Source: Leuctra nigra
Taxonomy: Eukaryota > Arthropoda > Insecta > Plecoptera > Leuctridae
Reading direction: 5' to 3'
NCBI GenBank assembly: GCA_934045905.1
Contig: OW203764.1
Location: 27,888,954-27,952,953 of the forward strand
Length of the DNA stretch: 64,000 nucleotides
Below, piece after piece: positions 36,820 to 49,300 of the stretch. The notes under the pieces were generated by a model. The model saw nothing but the letters and a program-made list of their open reading frames with translations. It was not told where the DNA came from and ran no database searches. Numbering within the stretch: the stretch's first letter is position 1; each line of letters opens with the position of its first letter. The position numbers and the translations under genes were made by a program.

Positions 36820-37171
36820 AAACCGATATCGCCGATCATTTAAAAATGAAGGTCTTCTTGCTCACCTTTTCAGGGTTGATTTCGCGCAAACTTGCAAATT
36901 AACATTGCATTTTAAAGGGGGGTATAAAAAAACACGCGGCAGGGAATTTGTTCAATTTTGATATTTTCCAATAGAAGTCTTTCAAAATTCGTTGCTTCCC
37001 TTGGATTTATAGTGAGTGTAAAGTTTTGTGTGGCAATCTGCCCAGTTTCTGAAGAAAATTTGAACTCTACTGTGATCCTGCAAAACTTGATAATTCGGAT
37101 ATTAGTATGAATTTACGGAATTTTCGTTAGATCATTGTAAGATGTACATACTGCCCATACCGGTACCGGGT

Positions 37172-37422
37172 GCCCTATTCTAGAACTTTTAAATTCCCAA
37201 TTCTGATGGAATTCAATTCCATGCAATGTTAATCCTTATGGCCGTGAGCGAATTCCACCAGAATGGAATTGGAAAAACCCTCTAGAATAGACCTCCAGGA
37301 GGTCTTTTCTAGAACGATTTTCCAAATCCATTATGATGGAATTCGGTCACGGCCATAAGGATTAACATTGTATGGAATCGAATTCGAGTGGAATCAGGAA
37401 TTTAAAAGTTCTAGAATAGGGC
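37172..37422. mobile_element. 250-bp near-palindromic MITE (GGGCCCTATTCTAG family)
   Basis: The left arm GCCCTATTCTAGAACTTTTA is mirrored by TAAAAGTTCTAGAATAGGGC at the right. The inner part also pairs (CCTTATGGCCGTGAGCGAAT against ATTCGGTCACGGCCATAAGG), with the turn near CTCCAGGAG at about 37,298. It has no coding capacity. A decayed relative lies at 57,341-57,425, and a shorter hairpin with similar ends lies at 61,151-61,269. Confidence 0.75.
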
Positions 37423-38477
37423 TCCGGAGCGTTTTCCTAGTGGCAGATTATGGTTGTGAGATTATGAGTGTGAAATGATGATGAAGAAGAATATGTAAGG
37501 ATGGACAGTGGGAAGGAGGCAGTCACTGCTTATTAGCAGGGAACCTTCCAAGCATTTGCCTCGCAACTGAGGGAAACCACAAAGGACGACATAAAGGACG
37601 ACATTAGGAAAGTTCAATAGTGTAGCGTCAATGACTTGACAAAGTTTCAGTTCAAAAGCTCAAATTCACATTTCAAGGAGACACGACTACGTGAACGAGA
37701 TAACATTCAGTAAATCCAAATTTTTACGTTCGCTTCAATTGGTCAATCCGTTGATGAAACATTTTCAACTTTGTCAATCAAACATTTGTATCAGTCCTTC
37801 ATTGAAAATAGAAAATATAAAAAAATTAGAAACTTACTTTAATATTGTTCCCCAATGACCAGTATTTCGCAAGGTTAGGTAGATATGTCTTGTCAAATTC
37901 AATGGCAATCACAACTTTACTTGTTTTGATTATAACAAGAACACCACATAGTTTTCATAATTCTGTCACATTTACACTTCATTTAGTAGGTATATCGAAA
38001 CCAGATAACAATATACATTATGACGGTTTTAGTTCATTAAACACACGTCTTTTATTAAAAATTCGCGTGAAATATCACTTGGAACAGTTCTCCTTTGTTT
38101 ACATCGGCCATCTTGGACATCGGCCTGGTGGATGTCAGTCAGTTGAACCAGGTTGAACATTCAGTAAACGACAGTCATGTAGGAGGCAGTGAAATCGGAA
38201 CGCCGCGCGACAATGAGTGGATGAGACGGTCGTCATACCCGCGGACACCCACGCGAAGTTGTCTTATGGAGAATTTAGCATTGACGATCGAACGTGAGAT
38301 ACTACTCTTTCAGAAAACATCAGTTTTATGAAATACTACTCGTCCAGATAACATCAAACTTCGAGCGGCAATTTTGAAATTTCGAATAATATTTTAAATC
38401 TCATAAATTTAAACTACTATACAACTCAGAGTGATAAGCGATCACCCGAACTACAAAGAAATTGATAGCCTTCCTTT
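37423..38477. other. Intergenic DNA, nothing recognised
   Basis: Short frames only, with no recognisable domains or repeats. Confidence 0.45.
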
Positions 38478-39132
38478 TTTCGGCACGCACCTCTATTTTT
38501 GTTTGCTTTTGTTTGTTTTCCTGTTTTTGCCGGTATTCACGTCATACCGTTTCCCCGATCGATCTTAAATTTTGTACACATATTTAGGACCATTTCAGCG
38601 GCTTGCAAACTGAAAATGTTTTGAAATCCGTTGATTGTTTCAAGGTAAAAACATACTTCTGAATGTTGGTCCGATCAATTTTAAATTTTTGCAAGGTCAT
38701 TAAGACTAACATTTTATCAAATTTTACAAACTTTCTGTCAAATCCTTTCATTGGTTATATTTCTAAAAACATCTCACTTTTGGTCGAAAATAAAAATGTT
38801 CCAATTAAGTTCAAATTTTGCTGTGATCAAGACATTATCCCACACGTTTTCATTTCAACCCATGGTATAAGTATCATGATTTTAACCTAAGTATTAATCG
38901 GTAGCTGTCAAAATATTAGATGTATCGTAAAGTATACGTAAATCACGGCACATAGATCTGTTATTCCTAGTTATTCCATGATTCCAGAGTGTATAATATG
39001 GAATTTGGAAAGTTACAAAAGATTATTATTATCTTTGAGTTCATTTATTATTTATTTGGATCGTGTTTGGAAGGAGATGTTACACGTTTCTGTGCTCGCT
39101 CATCAACGCATTTCACTGAGCGTCTTCCTAGT
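38478..39132 (+). repeat. AGCGAGCG-family dispersed repeat, diverged copy
   Basis: The 5' part is degenerate (GGCACGCACCTC, a T-rich block with TTTGTTTGCTTTTG, then CCGATCGATCTTAAATTTTG). The 3' end is clear: GTGCTCGCTCATCAACGC, CACTGAGCGTCTTCCTAGT. The same 3' end occurs at about 41,480 and 47,645, which defines the family boundary. Confidence 0.6.
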
Positions 39133-39611
39133 AAAATTAATTACACACTGCCGTATCTGAGTGGTGCCCCCATACGGCCAAGGGCCCCTGGCTTTTGCCG
39201 GCCCAGCCACCCGGTAGTTACGCCACTGGGCCCTGAAAGTGAACCACCAGCCTCCTGTAAACCCCCACCAGTCTACCAGCCTGGCAAACCTATTTATTCA
39301 TCAATTATCCCTGAATTCATTGTGTGATTTTGAAATGTATGTTTACTACGTATTGTTCCATCTTTCATGTAGTACAGAGCCAACTGTCCTTAGAGACACC
39401 CGAGCGTTACCAGCCGATCCTCTAACTCCTTGCGAGTATCCGTTCGAACTGGCTGTGGGCAATGTGCCAAATAAATTTAAGAAAATACGTTGCTCTTGAT
39501 TTTGCGAGGATCTTGAGAAAATATATTTTTTGTAAGGACATTTTTTTGTATCCAAGAAATTGGATATTATAAATTTGATACTAAAACATTGTCACAAGTC
39601 ACAACTGCACG
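39133..39611. other. Intergenic DNA with TE-like scraps
   Basis: It contains a phrase GGTAGTTACGCCACTGGGCC of a kind often seen in repeats, but no definable element ends and no gene. Confidence 0.35.
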
Positions 39612-40466
39612 CAGTGTCGGACTGGGGCAAAATTTCTTACCGGGCAACAGATTAGAAACTGGCTTACGGGAAGAAAGCGGCCCATTTTCAGAATGAACTT
39701 TTTTGTCAAAACTATGCTATAAGCCAGCGGCAGGCGCGTAGGAACTTTAAGTAAGTGGGTTGGGGGGGGGGGGGGTAAAATTATTGGTGATCGATGAATG
39801 TGAGGAAAAGGTAGCCCCGCAGGGCATTTTTCGAATTTTTGATATAAAATAATCGAATTTGAAGCTATTTTGGCATTCTATTCAAAGAAATTTAAAATGT
39901 GTGATATGCAATATTCTTGGGAAAACTTTAGACAAAATGCAATATAATCTGTAAATTTAGTATTTGATCATTTATCTCCAATTGCCCCGCAGGTTTTTGA
40001 GTTTTTGATATAAAAGAATCCAGTTTTAAGCTATTTTGGCATCCATTTCAAAGAAATTATGCAAAATGTGTGATATGCATTTCTAGTGGAAACTTTAGAC
40101 AAATGTGGTATAATTAGTAACTATCAGTCTTTATAGAAATCCCATTGGCCCGCAGGGCATTTTTTGAGTTTTTGATTTAAAAAAATCGAATTTGAAGCTA
40201 TTTTGGCATCCATTTCAAAGAAATTAAAAATTTGTGATATGCATTATCCTGTGGAAACTTTAGACAAATGTGATAATCTGCAACTATTTGTTTCATAGAA
40301 ACCCAATTGGACCCGCAGGGCATTTTTAGAGTTTTTGATACAAAATAATCGAATTTTAAGCTATTTTGGCACCCATTTCATTTTATGGCATCTACAGGTC
40401 GATCGGCCCATTTTGAACCGGCCCACCGGGCATTGCCCGGTTGCCCGGTGGCCCAGTCCAACACTG
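39612..40466. mobile_element. hAT-type non-autonomous element with internal tandem repeats
   Basis: The inverted ends CAGTGTCGGACTGGGGC and GGCCCAGTCCAACACTG are flanked by the exact 8-bp duplication ACTGCACG (39,604-39,611 and 40,467-40,474). The interior carries about 3.5 copies of a unit of roughly 165 bp marked by CCCGCAGGGCATTTTT and GAAGCTATTTTGGCATCC, starting near 39,817, 39,982, 40,148 and 40,311. The end sequence and target duplication place it with hAT elements. No transposase is present. Confidence 0.88.
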
Positions 40467-40955
40467 ACTGCACGTAATATTTTTGTTCTGTGTGAAAATA
40501 AGAGATGAAAGTAAAGAAACATAATTACAAAAAAAAGCATGAAAAACAGAAATGAAAAGCAGAAAACTAGTGCAGTTGTATTTACTATTTTGATGTTGCC
40601 GTGAGCGGTTTCTGGACTTGTGATTGGCTACGAGAAGAAAACGGAAATGAAAAAGGTAAAACGGTCTATGTGGACCCGGCTTTAGTGTTTCAGAATTTCG
40701 ATTTGATGAGTTAGGTACTTGTAAGTATGATTGTATCGGTGCTCGATCATCATTGATCATAGTGTTTGTCATTAACATTGACATTAATATTTGCACACAT
40801 TAGAATATTTGATTGTAGTATTTCATAATTTTGATTTTTGATTTTTATAAGATCATCCTCCACAAAGCGTTTGCTTCTGGGGTGGCAACGTTTCAGAGCA
40901 CTGCATTATACACAACTTCAATACAGCTTCCATGAGGAACATTGTTTCTATCATT

Positions 40956-41517
40956 AAGCGAGCGTCACCACGGTACTTTTATGAACTTTCTCTGTGTATT
41001 TGTTTTTTGTTTTTTTGTGAGTTCACTGCCCAGGTCAAACCGTTCAACCAATCGATCTGAAATTTTGCTCACGTATACTTATGACATAATCTATGAGGTC
41101 TTTGGGTTCGTTTTTTAACAGGATCCTGTGATTGGTTGCTCAATGAAAATGCCTGGCCTGTAGCCACACAACCCTGTAACCTATATCAAAATGGTATTCG
41201 ATAAATTTGATCAAACTCATATTTTGCATGGTCATTAAGACCAACATTGGCTATTATTTTACAAATTTTTAGCTTAATCAGTCAAGAACATAATGCACTT
41301 ATTGACAGTTTTAATAACTGTCAGAAATGAATGTTTTAATTTCATTGTTTTTCTTAAGTTTCAATAGAAAATAGATACTTTTAATATGTTGATTGAGTGG
41401 ATCATATTTCAATTCAATGGATGTATATATTTCTGTGCGTTTGGTACGGAATTCCTGTTGGAGAATTTGCACGTACCCGTGCTCGCTCATCAAAAACGCG
41501 TCACACTGAGCGTTATC
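40956..41517 (+). repeat. AGCGAGCG-family dispersed repeat, full-length-looking copy
   Basis: It starts AAGCGAGCGTCACCACGGTA and ends CGTGCTCGCTCATCAAAAAC, GCGTCACACTGAGCGTTATC, CTAGT (562 bp). It contains CAGGTCAAACCGTTCAACCA, ATCGATCTGAAATTTTGC and GGATCCTGTGATTGGTTG. The AGCGAGC start and GCTCGCT near the end form a short inverted pair. No reading frame is recognisable and the class is unknown. Confidence 0.65.
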
Positions 41518-41718
41518 CTAGTTTCAATATTTTCACCGGTGGCGGTGGCGGCGCTATGGCAGGGGGGAGGGGGGCATTGGATTGGGGGCAGTTGTCCCTC
41601 CATCCACAGAAAATGTCCCATACAAGTCAATCTGAATTGACATGCATGTGAGCCAGTTAACCTTGGCATAAAGCAGGTACGAACGATTTCTGTCCGTGTT
41701 TGAATTTCTTCACACTTC

Positions 41719-42263
41719 CAGACATGGGCAAAATACTCTGTTTCAATGTATTTGGAATACAAGATACTGATACTTTTAATTTGGGTATCTAAAATACAAG
41801 ATACAAGATACATTTTAGAGATGTATTTAAAATACAAGATACAAGATAGTATCTTTAGATACTTCAAAAAAGATACATTTAAAGATCCTTTTTTTTATTC
41901 TCATACATATCATCCAACAGTAAAAAATGTAGGGACTTACTTTCTAAATTAAATTTTAATTTGTTCTATTTGTAAGGCAACATACTTAACATTTTCTTGA
42001 TCGATTCAATACGGCAACGTGTATTATTTGATGCTTGTTTGAAATCAAGCAAGAGATCAAGCTATCTTTGAAATTCTAGGTGCATAAAAATGTATCTTGT
42101 ATTTTAAATCTTCAAAAAAGATACAAAATACTTTAGAAATGGGTATTTAAAATACAAGATACAGATACATTTGGCTCATGTATTTAAAATACTAGATACA
42201 AGATACAAATGTATCTAAGATACGTATCTTAAGATACAAGTATCTAGATACTGCCCATGTCTG
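41719..42263. mobile_element. hAT-type MITE rich in GTATCTTGTATTTTA motifs
   Basis: The ends CAGACATGGGCA and TGCCCATGTCTG are perfect inverted repeats flanked by the 8-bp duplication CACACTTC (41,711-41,718 and 42,264-42,271). The interior repeats AAAATACAAGATACA and its complement many times, typical of subterminal arrays in hAT MITEs. It encodes nothing. The perfect duplication suggests a fairly recent insertion. Confidence 0.88.
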
Positions 42264-42271
42264 CACACTTC

Positions 42272-43135
42272 ACTAAAGTGTCTAAACCTCCTTGGTGTGC
42301 GGCGGGGTGGAAGAAGTGTAGGTCTACTCTCCCAGTCCCACACACAATCAAATTTCCAGGATAGTCAAGTAAGTTCGTCAATTAACCGTGTATGGGCCAC
42401 TTGCCCCACCATGTTGCCCTCTCAGTGGCTCTAGCTTGCTATTACGATTCAAGCTTTTTGCCCCCCCCCCCCCCCCAGCTTTTGTTGCGGCCGCCTCCCA
42501 AGCAATTTTTTTCTGGCGCCTACACTTATTGTCACGTCTCACTGTTTTTTTCTATTTTTATTTCAATCCAAGTGGAGAGGCAGAATCACCCCTCTGGCAT
42601 TATCACCGTGCTGGATCCAACTAAAAGTACTCAATCTCATTGCGTTGATGTATCATGAAATGTTTGGTGATACTGATATGTGAAATTTCCCTTTTCATAC
42701 CACATTTCCTGCAGCATTATCTAGTCATTTCATTCAAATCAATTAATTTTATATTTTAATAAGCTTAAAATTTGTCCTCTAAATTTTGGTAACTTTAAAA
42801 GAATGTGGTAGTATAAATTAGTACTATATACACAGGAATAAAGATTTTTTCTGGAAATAATCCTACAGAATAAAAGTTACATTCATAAAAAAATGAAAAC
42901 TGTGTTTTCGATTTATTTGGAATTCTCAAGCTGTCAATTGGCCATTTGAAGCAAAATAATGACCCAAAAGAGAGTACCTACACAAAATGTAGTCAATATA
43001 TTATGCTTTGACAAAAAAAAAATTAGAATACATTTTATATTTTCTGAAATTTAAAAATTCCCTTTTTCAAGTCAAGTTTCCCGTATTACCTTCAGTACCC
43101 TCAAATTCCCTTTCTTTAATTTGCTTTTGATATTG
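42272..43135. other. Region upstream of the API5 promoter
   Basis: AT-rich with a C-run near 42,462. No coding region was recognised. Confidence 0.4.
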
Positions 43136-43365
43136 GCGCCAATTTGGTTATTGATTGGTTGCGCTTATCCAATCAGAGTTGAAGAATGTAATAGTGCGAA
43201 TAGCCTGTCCAATGGCGTACTTGTAAAAGTCTAGGTCGATAGATTATCTGTGAAAACGGCTTCTTTCCGTTTCCGGCGAATGCGGGTTTACTTTACTTAC
43301 ATTTTACAAGCCATTTTCTGATTGTTGATATTAGAATCGCACGTTTTATCAAATAAAAACCTATA
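43136..43365 (+). promoter_or_regulatory. API5: API5 promoter and 5' leader (predicted)
   Basis: Just upstream of the API5 start lie clustered CCAAT-type motifs in both orientations (TTGATTGG, ATCCAATCAG and GTCCAATGG, about 43,150-43,215). A CCGTTTCCGGCG stretch near 43,277 resembles an ETS site. No TATA box was seen at a convincing position. This fits a TATA-less housekeeping promoter. The transcription start itself cannot be read from the sequence. Confidence 0.5.
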
Positions 43366-46300
43366 ATGTCTTCACCAAACTCAGACACTGATAGCATAGA
43401 GAAGCTATATAAGAATTTCGGTATCCTAGCTGACGCTAAGGATAAAATAAGTGAGGTGAGTGTTGAGAAGTAATTTTTTAGCGTAGGTAGGTAGCTACCT
43501 TCTAGGACCTACCTACCTACCTAGGTAGGTAGCTACCTTCTAGGACCTACCTACCTACCTAGGTAGGTACCTACCTTACCTAGGTAGGTAGGTACTAGGT
43601 AGTGCAACCTACCATGCTAAGTAGGTAGAATTACTAGGAGTCCTAAGAATGAAAATAGGTAGGTAGGTAGGTAGGTAGGTAGGTACCTACGTTACCTACC
43701 TACCTACCTAGTAGGGTAGTAATACTACCTAGCTTTACCTACCTAGAGGTACTAACCTTCCTACCAAGTACTACCTACCTATAGGTAGGTTAGTACCTAC
43801 CTACCTACCTACAACTAACTAGGTAGGATACCTAAATAGGACCTGTAGGTAGACCCTAGTATACCTACATCCCTTCGGATAGGCTACCTAGGCTTCCTAA
43901 TGCATCCACGACACAACAATTGTGAATTTTCTTCGTGCTTTATGCTATTCCAAGGTGAATGCTGACATTTGCGTCGATTAAAGGCCGATTTAAGCGTACA
44001 CGGTCGACGGAGCCACAACTACCTAACTAAACGCGAACGCAAACCGTGTTTTTAAAAGCGAATGGCGAATTCACTGTGAGGTTCACAACTCGGACGGACG
44101 ACTCAAACTCTTTGCGTCGGCGTAAAACAAGAATCGGCCTTAACACAATGCAATGCACAAATGACGCAAACTCAAAATGTAGTAAGATTCAGTGATGCTC
44201 ACAATTCGGGTGCTGACTAAAGGCACATAGACGATTGACGGTAAAGCGGACGCAAAGAATAGGATTTTGCTTAACATTTTTTCCAGCCGCGTTCGAATTG
44301 TGAACATCACATTGAATTCGCCGTGTTTGAACATCGTTCACGTCTGTGCATTCGCGTCAATTGTGTGACAGCGGCCAAGTAACGACTCGAGCGGTAAAAG
44401 ATGTTAATTTAGCATAATCCAACTCTTGTGTTCGTGAGACTTTATTGTGCCTTCCATACTACACAATCACCACAGTCACACAACCGTCACCACTGCCTTG
44501 CTATCACACGATGGTTCCGAAAACGTTCACGACATCACACAATTAATGTTTTACAAACACTAGTAAAACCCCCTCCCGGGACCGCAAGTGAGGAACTACC
44601 TACATTTTTGTAGGTAGTTGTAGGTAGTCTCCCCGACTCCATAAAATCCCAACTAGATTCCAGCAGTCAAGTATTCAAACATCACCTAAAAGACTTCCTA
44701 ATTTCAAAAGCATACCTACTACTCTGTACAAGAATACTTAGAAGAGACAAACCACCTAATGCCTAATTCAACTACCTAGAGCAATCTTTGCATAATTAAA
44801 TCTCTTTTAGGTAGATAACTTATTTCAATCAAAATGTTTATTATTTATCTATTAGTTTGTCATTTTAGTGTACATAAAAGTGAAATATTAATCTATAACT
44901 AATTTAAACGAAGACTGATGCAGACAGATTAGTTAAAATGCTACACTCCAGAGTCTCGAGCGTGGCATTAGGTAGTTTGTTATTTTAGTGTGTACATAAA
45001 AGTGAAATATTAATCTATAATTAATTTAAGCGAAGACTGATGCGGACGGTTATAGTTAAAATGCTACACTCCAGAGCATGGCACAATCAAAATTAATATT
45101 ATTATATTACAATCATAACAATAACTAGAATAAGACTAGAACAAACTACCTACCATTAACTTAAATATCATGATCTAAGGCCGGGTAGGACCAAAATTGG
45201 ATGAAGTTAACTATCGATAGTTAGTGGAAGTTAGTGAATCCCATTGGCTGTGGAATTCGGGCCAACTGGATTCATTGGTTAACTGCTCACTAACTATCGA
45301 TAGTTAGCTAATCCAAAGTTGGTCCTACCCGGCCTAAGTTAGTAAATTAGGATAGATATACCTACTATACCTAACATGTACATTATAACATGTAGGTATA
45401 CCTAACATGTACCTTCTTTCTATCATTGTTATTATTATTATTAAGTACCTATTATTATTAAGTATTTAAATAACTAATTACTATGGCTGTTAGAATTAAT
45501 GGTACCTACATTTATTTATTTGTAAATATTATTATAATCAGGCAGGGTGGAAGAACACACCATGTATGTGAACCTCGCCTTTATGTATTGTATAATACAA
45601 ATTACAAATAAAGAAAATTCTATTCTATTCTATTGACTCGCGGGATAACATAGCAGGCAGCTCACAGGAGGAGGAGGAACGACCGACGATTGTACTTTAG
45701 GAACAATACTTCTGTGTTTTCTCTTGTGGCTCCTAATGGCATCAGACTGAATGTTGCTTGCAGTGATGCTCAATAACTTCCACTTCCACTGACATGTATC
45801 ATGTATCTCTTCTCTTTTTTTAGCATACAGAAGAATATTTAGAGATTTTATCTGCCATCAAGGGTAGTTCTAAAGAAAAGCGCCTGGCATCGCAGTTTAT
45901 CGCTCGATTCTTCAAACATTTTCCATCACTGAGTGAACAAGCTATTGAAGCACAGCTTGATCTCTGCGAAGATGAAGATGTGGCGGTAAGTACCTACCTG
46001 AAGCCACTAAATACTAAATAGCCTACCTACCTACCTAATATGGTTTCTACTAACATCAATGATAAAACGTAATTCGTCATGACTTCGAAGCCATGACTTC
46101 GAACTTCGAATCCCAAACCCAAATATTTATAGGTCTGAAGTTACCTGAACTAACACAATAATAGATAAAACTTTCTTTGTCATCAATTAATTGAAGAGTC
46201 TCTTTTATGCTTGAACCTTTGGATGGACATTTCGTTTGAACTTTTGCTTGTAGTTTGTTTTAGTAGGTTCCCGTTCAATTGTTCAATGTTTATTTAATTA

Positions 46301-49300
46301 TGTAAGTATTAGCAATTTGCATTTTTTGCATCAGCTGCCCTGCATTGTTTATAGTTATGTAAACTGAATTTAATATTGATTCATATTATATTTCCCAAAT
46401 CTCAACAATCCCAACCAATAGGTAATTGGTAATTGTAAAAGCATTGTTTCATGTTTGTAATTTCATGAGAATGCTGGTAAGTTGGATGGATTATTGATAG
46501 GGAGGTGGGTGGAGGATTGATGGAGGGGTTGCAGGCAAGATATCCTACCTCGTTTTCAACCTTCCATTGTATGGACGTTGTGCATCTTTCCCCAAGGGCA
46601 CGGATAAGGCGGCAAACTCAGTGCAAAAAATTCAAATCATTTAAAAAAAATATATATATTATTTTTTTAAGCGAGCGGAGCGAGCGTCTTCACTTGACTC
46701 TTGCGGCACTTTCTCTGTGTGTGTGTTTTTTTTTTTTTGCTGGTTCAACCCAGGCCGCACCGGTCAACGTATCGATCTGAAATTTTGCACACACCTTCAT
46801 CTCATACTAACTTAGACCTGTATAGTTTTTGAGAAAGATCCGTTCACAAATAAAAAAAAATCGCGTTTTCCCATATAAATAGCATTGTAGGTTCGAGGAG
46901 TCCGTTGCGGCCGCCCGATGCGCTCCATTCAAAACAACTCGGAAGCAAGCAGCTGTCTATCTATTATTGTTTGAATACGTAACAATTATTTCATTGCGGT
47001 TAGATAATAGTTAAAGCAATACATGCGAGGTTATACTTAGGGTTTATTTTATTATTTTTGAAGATGTAGTTAATAGGTATAGGTTAATAGGTATTTATTG
47101 TTTATGAGAGTTTTAACATGCAGTCTTACTTCCAATCTTTTCAAAGGCTGAGCAAATTATTTGTAGACCGATGAAATGTCTGCTTGATTGTAGAAATAGA
47201 TTGGTTGGTTGATAATTGAAATTATGTTTATGAAATATTTATTTCATTTGTATCAGATACAATGTGTTAGGTTTGTGTTAGGTAAGCAATGTGCTAGAAG
47301 AAATAAGCTCTTTTATACGGAACGGCAAGTAACTGTTTGGATAATGTTTCTTAAATTATGTTTGCTCATATTAGCACTTAGATAATGGCCTATTTTGTGG
47401 TTTGAATCTCTTTATTTTTTATTTATAATAATTCCATTACCTACGTACCTAAATACTGAAATAAATACACATGAGTGTGTATCATGTTGCAATGACTTGC
47501 AATAACTGTTGCAATAACTTGCAATGAGAAGCAAATTCAGCTATTTTTTATATAATTTAGTGGATCGTGCTTCTAGATTTCAGTTGTTTTAGGTATATTA
47601 TTGCCGGCTTTTAAGGAATTATGGTTCGAGGTTTTGCACGTATCCGTGCTCGCTTATCAACGCGTTACACAGAGCGTTTTCCTAGTTTAGTTATTTATTA
47701 TCCGGGTAATTACAGCGGGTACCCGGGTACAAAACATTACCTGTATCCCAACTCTAGAAAGTAGTACTACACTATGTTCCGTATTGATTTGTCTTTCCCC
47801 GCTCTACTCTTCGGTATACACATCGAACCTAGAGATAGGTAGGGTGAATGTACCGGTTATGGGCAAGTACCGGTTATGGGCACTTTTTTTTTAACTGACT
47901 GTACTATTTTAAGTTAGTAACAATGTGAAGTTGTAATAGTTCTTGTATAGTCCCATAGATGTCAGCACCTGAACCATATCACTTTTTGGAGGTTTGGTTA
48001 GGTTCATCATGGTTTACTGAATGACAATGTCATTGTGTGAAGAAATTCATCATTTTTACTGGTAAGTGTTAGCAAACTGCTTAAGGGAGGACAATGGTGA
48101 AATTTCAACCAAAATTTTATATTTTCCAAAAAAAAAATTATTTCAAAATTTTGTCTATATAACTTTTATAAAATAGAAATTAACTCTTTTAAGTAGTATT
48201 TTCCCTTGTAAGATACTGTAAATAATTGTTTTACTGTGATAATGCAATGCTTTCTAATGGAGTACAATATTTCATATATGCTATTATATTTATATATTTA
48301 TATATATAAAATTTACTGATGATGCGAATTTATCTCAAAAAGTTCTTGTGCGATTGTCTTAATTTTTTTTTTGTATGTCCATGAATGGATTATAAAGGTA
48401 CTGAAAGAGCCTTTTTGCCATATTGTACTTCATTCTTCTACAATAAATTTGTAACCAATAGTGTTGCTACAATATAATTTATTATTTTTTTGATAATTTT
48501 TTTGTGCAGGTAAAAAATATTATTTCAAAAATTCCTCTTACCAGATTGTTAATTATGTTTTTATATTCCATAAAATAATTTTTTAATTTTGTTATCACAA
48601 AAAATGTGGAAATAAAACTGTACCAACGAAACTTACTTTTTTTTTAATAAAAAATTGTCTAGAAGCCAAAATTTTGATTTTTTTTTAATGAAAAAAATTA
48701 AAATTAAATCCTTTTTCTTGTGTTAGTAAACCCTTAAAATTTCACAGCCATTGCATTCTTATTGTAGATTTTAGGATTTTCACCATTGTCCTCCCTTAAG
48801 CACATCTACATGCATCTTAATTAATTTTAGTGTGAATTTATGCTATATTTGTATCAGTTAGTAATGGATAATACCTTCTAAGGTATATGAATGATGTGCA
48901 ATTAAAATTTCTGTTGGATGATCAGTTTAAAGCCTCAGTAGGGGGGTGTCCATTAATGGTACATTGTTTGCAGGTATGTATCAGTTATGGACACATTGAT
49001 TTAATACAAGTTTTTACAGCTTATCATACCTGTATAATGGCTTCTAAGTAGTTTTAATGATATACTTGGTTTCTTGTGAATGGTGGACCTTAGCAGGTTC
49101 AAACCAATCCCCCCCCCCCATCCCCCCCCCCAAGAAACACGCATGTTATTGCCAGTGGAAGGTATGTAGGGCATAAGTTGATCATTCTTTCTTATCACAG
49201 ACTTGTGAATGGTGGACCTTAAGCAGGTTCAAACCAGTCCCCCCCCCCCCCCAAGAAACACGCATGTTATTGCCAGTGGAAGGTGTGTAGGGCATAAGTT

